Origin: a virus
DNA: 64,000 nt
Virus record (IMG/VR): IMGVR_UViG_3300035070_002626
Location: 235,911 to 299,910 of that record
Direction: 5' to 3' (one strand)
A program made the translations under genes and the position numbers. Below, piece after piece: positions 59,901 to 64,000 of this stretch; positions within the stretch are counted from its first letter, which is position 1, and every line of letters begins with the position of its first letter. Under the pieces are notes generated by a model that saw nothing but the letters and a program-made list of their open reading frames with translations, made no database searches and had not been told where the DNA came from.

Positions 59901-60882
59901 TAGTTATACAGGATTTGGCAAACTACGTGAAGTTTGGTTAGGTGATTGCTACCCTGCAGAGTTTTATTCCGATTATGCACCAGCAGTGCGTGATGCATTT
60001 GAGCGTATAACCGAAATAACAAAGGAAGATCTTGCAAACATTGAATCTGTACTTACAGGGCTTAATGTACAGGTACGCAGACCTGTGTTTTCTAATAACA
60101 AAGAAGATTATACAAACAACAACGGTGCGCTGATTAAACCGCCGATCATGCCACGTGATGATAACTTGGTATTAGGAAAACAGTTTTTTCATTTACGAAA
60201 CCGATATCGTGTTGACCCCTGGCAGTCACATTTACCTGACAGTGTCGAAACCATTACAGCAGAACTTGAATGTTTGCAACCTCCTAGTATTGTTCGCTGC
60301 GGCAGAGATTTGTATATCGATCGAGACTCGCATCAACACATATGGGGAATGGTAGGCAGTACGTTTTTAGACTGGGCACAAGACTACCGAGTGCATATTA
60401 TTGATACAGGCGGACACAGTGATGGTGTTTTTTGCCCAGTGGCACCTGGGATTATTGTTGCAAGTTGCTGGATGGAGGAGTACAGTCAAACTTTTCCTGG
60501 CTGGGAAGTATTCCAATTACCAAAGGAACGTGTTGAACATTTTGGCAAATGGTGGATAGATGATCACACTGTGTCTAACAACAACGAGTTTGCCGACCAT
60601 ATAAATAAATTCGCAATCGATTGGATTGGGGACTTTACAGAAACACAATTTAGTGTTAATATGTTAGTAGTAGATTCAAAGACTGTAATCAGTGTAAATG
60701 AAAATCGTGAACTAAATGACTTTTTAGATCAACGTGGGATTAATGTCATTATTGCACCATTCCGTGCCAAGAGCTTCTGGGACGGGGGATTGCATTGTCT
60801 AACAGTAGACACAGTTCGCGACGATACACAACAGGATTTTTTTCCCGAGCGCGGCAACAGAAATTATTTGGATTGGATGTAA
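59893..60882 (+). CDS. Amidinotransferase-like pentein protein
   Basis: 329 residues from a TTG start (59893-59895) with GGGAG eight bases before, overlapping the preceding gene by eight bases. Family marks of glycine/inosamine amidinotransferases (pentein fold) appear: GKLREVWLGD (9-18), an RDD (88-90), SIVRCGRDLYIDRDS (132-146), DTGGHSDGVF (171-180) with H175 and D177, and the catalytic Cys C302 in SFWDGGLHCLTVDTVRD (294-310). Such enzymes transfer the amidino group of arginine to an amine, or hydrolyse arginine derivatives. It is flanked by radical SAM genes. The substrate, and whether it transfers or hydrolyses, cannot be told. Confidence 0.85.
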   Translation: MVNSYTGFGKLREVWLGDCYPAEFYSDYAPAVRDAFERITEITKEDLANIESVLTGLNVQVRRPVFSNNKEDYTNNNGALIKPPIMPRDDNLVLGKQFFHLRNRYRVDPWQSHLPDSVETITAELECLQPPSIVRCGRDLYIDRDSHQHIWGMVGSTFLDWAQDYRVHIIDTGGHSDGVFCPVAPGIIVASCWMEEYSQTFPGWEVFQLPKERVEHFGKWWIDDHTVSNNNEFADHINKFAIDWIGDFTETQFSVNMLVVDSKTVISVNENRELNDFLDQRGINVIIAPFRAKSFWDGGLHCLTVDTVRDDTQQDFFPERGNRNYLDWM

Positions 60883-62309
60883 TGCAAAACAAAGGCGACG
60901 AAGTCGATGCAGACTTTAAAAGTAAATTTTTAAGTGATGCAGAAATTGCACAACAAAAATTAGACACAGTAAGTCCTAGCATGTGTCTTGCTAAGTGGAA
61001 GCAACTCAGCTTGCACCTTACCACTGGAATGAACAACAGTTGTTATCATCCGCCATTACACAGGGCAGATGCAGTAGCTATTAAGAAAAATCCTAGTGCG
61101 TTACATAATACGGACTATAAAAAGCAACAACGCAAGCTAATGCTAGAAGGTGTGCGACCAAACGAATGTGACTACTGCTGGAAGATGGAAGACAACGGAA
61201 AACTAAGCGATAGGCATTATCGCAGTGGCGAACCATGGGCAATTAAAGACTTTGAAAAAATAACAAATGCAAATTGGGATGAAGATATCACTCCTAGTTA
61301 TGTTGAAGTAGACTTTAACAGTGCATGCAATCTAAGTTGTAGCTATTGTTCACCACAATATAGTTCGACTTGGATGGCCGAAACAGAAAAGCATGGTGCT
61401 TGGCCAACTAGTACACCACACAATGATCCTGCACACTTTACAGGAGAACGCAAGCCTATACCTGCTAGGGAATACAATCCATATGTAGAAGCCTTTTGGG
61501 AATGGTGGCCTACCTTGTATCCAGAGTTAGAACACTTTCGGATGACAGGCGGTGAGCCACTAATGGATAAAAATACATATCGAGTATTTGATCATGTGTT
61601 AGCTAATCCCAAACCAGACTTGCATTTAAGTACAACATCTAACTTTAGTGTAGATGAAAAATTGTGGCAAAAATACAAAAATTATGTATACAAGTTGTGC
61701 AGTACACACGGCAATGTAGAACACTTCATGCAGTATGTGAGCTTGGACGGGATGTTCGAACAAGTAGAATATGTACGGCACGGGCTTGACTTTGAGCTGT
61801 TGTGGGACAGAGTGCATCAATTCTTGCGTGATATACCAGAACGTAATAGTGTTACATTTATTGTAACAATGAGTAATCTAAGCGTGACCACGCTGCACAA
61901 ATTGTTTGCTGCTATACTTGAACTAAGACAAACATACAGCACAACATATCAACGAGTGTGGTTTGATACCCCAGTGTTGCGTACACCAACTTGGCAAAGT
62001 TTGCAACTGCTACCTGAGAGCTATGTATATGAACTTGAAGCTATCAAGACTTGGATGCTAGATAATCTTGAAACTGAAGCCACCCGGTTTCACGGATTTA
62101 AGGACTATGAAGTTAACCGTTTGGACAGAGACATTGCCTGGATGCGCAATGGGCAAAAATTATCTCCAGAATACATTAATCGTAATAAAGCAGATTTCTA
62201 TAGGTTTTTCAACGAGCATGACCGTCGACGCAACACAGACTTTTTAAGAACATTCCCAGAAATGACAGACTGGTGGAATGATTGTAAATATCAAGCCATT
62301 AACACATAA
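60882..62309 (+). CDS. Radical SAM protein with twitch-type cluster, copy 2
   Basis: 475 residues from ATG 60882, which shares its A with the amidinotransferase stop. The radical SAM motif is C149, C153, C156 (SACNLSCSYC) followed by SPQYSSTWMAE and an FRMTGGEPLMD loop. The N-terminal region has C35, C54, C96 and C99 with CDYCWKMED (96-104), a SPASM/twitch-like auxiliary Fe-S arrangement placed before the barrel. The C-terminal region is helical with DRDIAWMRNG and FLRTFPEMTDWW. It is closely paralogous to the next gene, sharing the order Cys motif - 'YCWK.ED' - 'CSYC.P..SSTW' - 'F..W......L...R.TGGEP'. Probable peptide or small-molecule modification; substrate unknown. Confidence 0.88.
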   Translation: MQNKGDEVDADFKSKFLSDAEIAQQKLDTVSPSMCLAKWKQLSLHLTTGMNNSCYHPPLHRADAVAIKKNPSALHNTDYKKQQRKLMLEGVRPNECDYCWKMEDNGKLSDRHYRSGEPWAIKDFEKITNANWDEDITPSYVEVDFNSACNLSCSYCSPQYSSTWMAETEKHGAWPTSTPHNDPAHFTGERKPIPAREYNPYVEAFWEWWPTLYPELEHFRMTGGEPLMDKNTYRVFDHVLANPKPDLHLSTTSNFSVDEKLWQKYKNYVYKLCSTHGNVEHFMQYVSLDGMFEQVEYVRHGLDFELLWDRVHQFLRDIPERNSVTFIVTMSNLSVTTLHKLFAAILELRQTYSTTYQRVWFDTPVLRTPTWQSLQLLPESYVYELEAIKTWMLDNLETEATRFHGFKDYEVNRLDRDIAWMRNGQKLSPEYINRNKADFYRFFNEHDRRRNTDFLRTFPEMTDWWNDCKYQAINT

Positions 62310-62323
62310 GAGATACATACATT

Positions 62324-63676
62324 ATGCCCAAGCAAAATAACGAAACAGATTTACAATATAAAAATCGGGTGCTCGATCCATTGAGTTCCAGTATGTGCGG
62401 AGCTAAATGGTACAACGCTACTATATGGCTAGGATCAGGAATGACCACTAGCTGTCACCATCCTTTGCCTCATCATATATCTGTTGAAGAAGTGCAAGCA
62501 AACCCAAAAGCATTACACAACACTCCTCGCAAAAAAGAAGAACGTAGACAAATGCAATGCGGCGAACGCCCAAGCGGATGCGAATATTGCTGGAAAATTG
62601 AGGACATTGGCAGAGATAATATATCTGACAGAACATATAAAAGTGTAATCTACTCAGATGAAGATTTGCAATCAGCACATGCACTGGATTATAACGAAGA
62701 TGTTGATCTTAAAACATTGGAAATTGCATTTGATAGAACTTGTCAGTTTGCTTGCAGTTATTGCAATCCAGCATTTAGTTCAACCTGGGTTAAAGATCTG
62801 AAAAAACACGGTGCATACGAAGATTTAATCAGTGATGGTCGCAATCATTTTACGCACACACATGACAGTAATCAACTGTACACTTACAACGAAACAAACC
62901 CATACATTGAAGCGTTTTTTAAATGGTGGGAAAGCGACTTGCATAGAACACTCGACGAATTACGTATCACAGGCGGCGAACCAGCAATGAGCGGCCACTT
63001 GTGGAAGTTGCTTGACTGGTTTAAAGAAAATAAAGGCGCAAGCACCACACGAATTGCAATCAACAGTAACTTGGGCCTTGCTACTGCTGATATGGAAAAA
63101 TTGCTTGACAGAGCTGCTAGTGCGCCACTGGACATTTATACATCAAATGAAAGTATGCCAGTACAAGCAGAATACATCCGTGACGGACTAGAATGGGAAA
63201 CTTGGGATCGAAACATGCACATGTTGGCCAATTCGGGTAAAATACGTGGGTTGCACAATATGTGCACAATCAACGCATTGTGCTTGGAAACACTTCCTGA
63301 GTTTTTGGATTATCTACTAACATTCAAACAAACGTATGGCAGAGATTTCCCAAGCTTTACGTTAAACATTTTACGTTTTCCTAGTTTCCAAAGCCCATTG
63401 GTATTGCCAGACGAAATTCGAATGTTGCATAAAGATCGTTTGCAAAATTGGCTAAACACAAACAGAGACAATACATTATTGCACGAACATGAAATTAACC
63501 AAACTGAACGATTGATTGACTATCTTGATGTTGTTAAAACACCACACAGCGACACATTTGATATGCCAAAACTACACAACGACTTTAAACGTTTTTATAC
63601 ACAGTACGACAAGCGCAGAGGTAAAGACTTTGCTACTGCATTTCCTAGCATGAAAGATTGGTACAATGAGCTATAG
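62324..63676 (+). CDS. Radical SAM protein with twitch-type cluster, copy 3
   Basis: 450 residues. Radical SAM motif C140, C144, C147 (RTCQFACSYC), then NPAFSSTWVKDLKKHGAY and LRITGGEPAMSG. The N-terminal auxiliary set is C25, C44, C86 and C89, with CEYCWKIEDIG (86-96). The C-terminus FATAFPSMKDWY parallels the previous gene. Clearly a duplication of the same architecture, though diverged, so the two may act on different substrates or successive positions. It starts 14 bases after the preceding stop with only a weak GAGA site and overlaps the next gene by 11 bases. Confidence 0.88.
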   Translation: MPKQNNETDLQYKNRVLDPLSSSMCGAKWYNATIWLGSGMTTSCHHPLPHHISVEEVQANPKALHNTPRKKEERRQMQCGERPSGCEYCWKIEDIGRDNISDRTYKSVIYSDEDLQSAHALDYNEDVDLKTLEIAFDRTCQFACSYCNPAFSSTWVKDLKKHGAYEDLISDGRNHFTHTHDSNQLYTYNETNPYIEAFFKWWESDLHRTLDELRITGGEPAMSGHLWKLLDWFKENKGASTTRIAINSNLGLATADMEKLLDRAASAPLDIYTSNESMPVQAEYIRDGLEWETWDRNMHMLANSGKIRGLHNMCTINALCLETLPEFLDYLLTFKQTYGRDFPSFTLNILRFPSFQSPLVLPDEIRMLHKDRLQNWLNTNRDNTLLHEHEINQTERLIDYLDVVKTPHSDTFDMPKLHNDFKRFYTQYDKRRGKDFATAFPSMKDWYNEL

Positions 63677-64000
63677 TTATAACAGTGCCGATCCAATTAA
63701 GATTAGGCTAGCAGATGTAAGTGAAAGAGAACGTGAACTTCTGTCTGAAAGTAAAACATTTTGTATGTACCCGTGGATACACTTGCATGCTTATCCTACA
63801 GGCGAAGCATACCCTTGTTGTCATGCCGAAATGGGTGTTGGTCAAGTTGGAAACTGCAAAAACAACACAATGGAAGAGATTTGGAATAGCCCAGAGCAAA
63901 AGCAACTGCGCAAAGACATGCTGTTAGAACAAGAAAACCCTGCGTGTGGACGTTGTTACGAACAAGAGAAAAGTGGATTCTTTAGTGGCCGTCAAAGTGC
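63666..64000 (+). CDS. Radical SAM family protein, N-terminal part, copy 4
   Basis: The window ends after about 111 codons. The visible part is the N-terminal SPASM/twitch-type cluster domain: FCMYPWIHLHAYPTGEAYPC with C33, C51 and C52, then GNCKNNTMEEIWNSPEQKQL (C64) and CGRCYEQEKSG (C94, C97). This 'GN....T..EIWNS....-LR..ML' pattern is typical of this domain. The radical SAM barrel itself should lie beyond the end, which is not seen. It overlaps copy 3 by 11 bases, continuing the cassette. Confidence 0.75.
   Translation, partial: MSYSYNSADPIKIRLADVSERERELLSESKTFCMYPWIHLHAYPTGEAYPCCHAEMGVGQVGNCKNNTMEEIWNSPEQKQLRKDMLLEQENPACGRCYEQEKSGFFSGRQS

Noticed and set aside
1-64000. CRISPR arrays, insertion sequences, integrase or attachment sites
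   Set aside because: No spaced direct repeats, transposase, integrase or long terminal inverted repeats were recognised by reading; the phage appears lytic in this part.
1-64000. Photosynthesis or phosphate auxiliary genes that would point to a cyanobacterial host
   Set aside because: None recognised (no psbA, psbD, hli, pstS-like sequence), so host assignment to cyanobacteria is not made.

Overview
The window is a 64 kb piece of a low-GC, marine-type T4-like (contractile-tailed) phage genome. Recognisable T4 core products are the portal gp20, scaffold proteins gp67/gp68-like and gp22, prohead protease gp21, major capsid gp23, baseplate proteins gp25, gp53, gp6 and gp5-like spike, a gp48/gp54-like tube cap, a gp26-like and gp51-like hub pair, a tape measure, the late sigma factor gp55, and the recombination nuclease pair gp46/gp47. 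Relatives I recall are cyanophage and pelagiphage T4-like viruses. No photosynthesis gene is present, and the host cannot be named from this window. Terminase, tail sheath and tail tube genes are not here.

Layout. Positions 1-6750 (minus strand) hold virion surface, fibre or decoration proteins, including one with four PKD domains. Positions 6914-14223 (minus) are the head operon gp20-gp67-gp68-gp21-gp22-gp23, with a radical SAM gene and a small beta-rich gene inserted between portal and gp67. Positions 14265-16442 (minus) encode the tape measure. Positions 16506-18063 (plus) encode the hub pair gp26/gp51, which looks linked by a -1 frameshift, and a conserved unknown. Positions 18023-21846 hold accessory genes (ATE-like acyltransferase, pyruvyltransferase-like, SGNH hydrolase-like, GIY-YIG nuclease) around a 570-base gene-free stretch that carries a strongly structured, probably noncoding RNA element. 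Positions 21858-26681 (minus) hold gp46, two glycan-type genes, gp47 and gp55 behind a near-perfect sigma-70 promoter. Positions 26784-54982 (plus) are the baseplate and tail-fibre module, dominated by one uninterrupted 4,506-residue protein. Positions 54979-64000 (plus) are a tightly overlapping accessory cassette: three glycosyltransferase-like proteins, an exported small protein, an unknown with a glycine-rich N-terminus, an amidinotransferase-like enzyme, and four radical SAM proteins, the last cut by the window end.

Regulation. Octamers matching or close to the T4 late promoter TATAAATA stand in front of many virion genes on both strands, and the window itself encodes the cognate sigma factor gp55. 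Several of these octamers contain the stop codon of the preceding gene. The gp55 operon instead has a host-type promoter. This fits an early/middle phase driven by host polymerase and a late phase driven by gp55.

The strongest candidate for an undescribed system is the radical SAM, amidinotransferase and glycosyltransferase cassette at the right end. It shares a late transcription context with tail fibre genes, and related genes occur at 11039, 18023-21442 and 23612-24741. A role in modifying virion or host-surface molecules is inference. The second candidate is the structured RNA at about 19938-20308.
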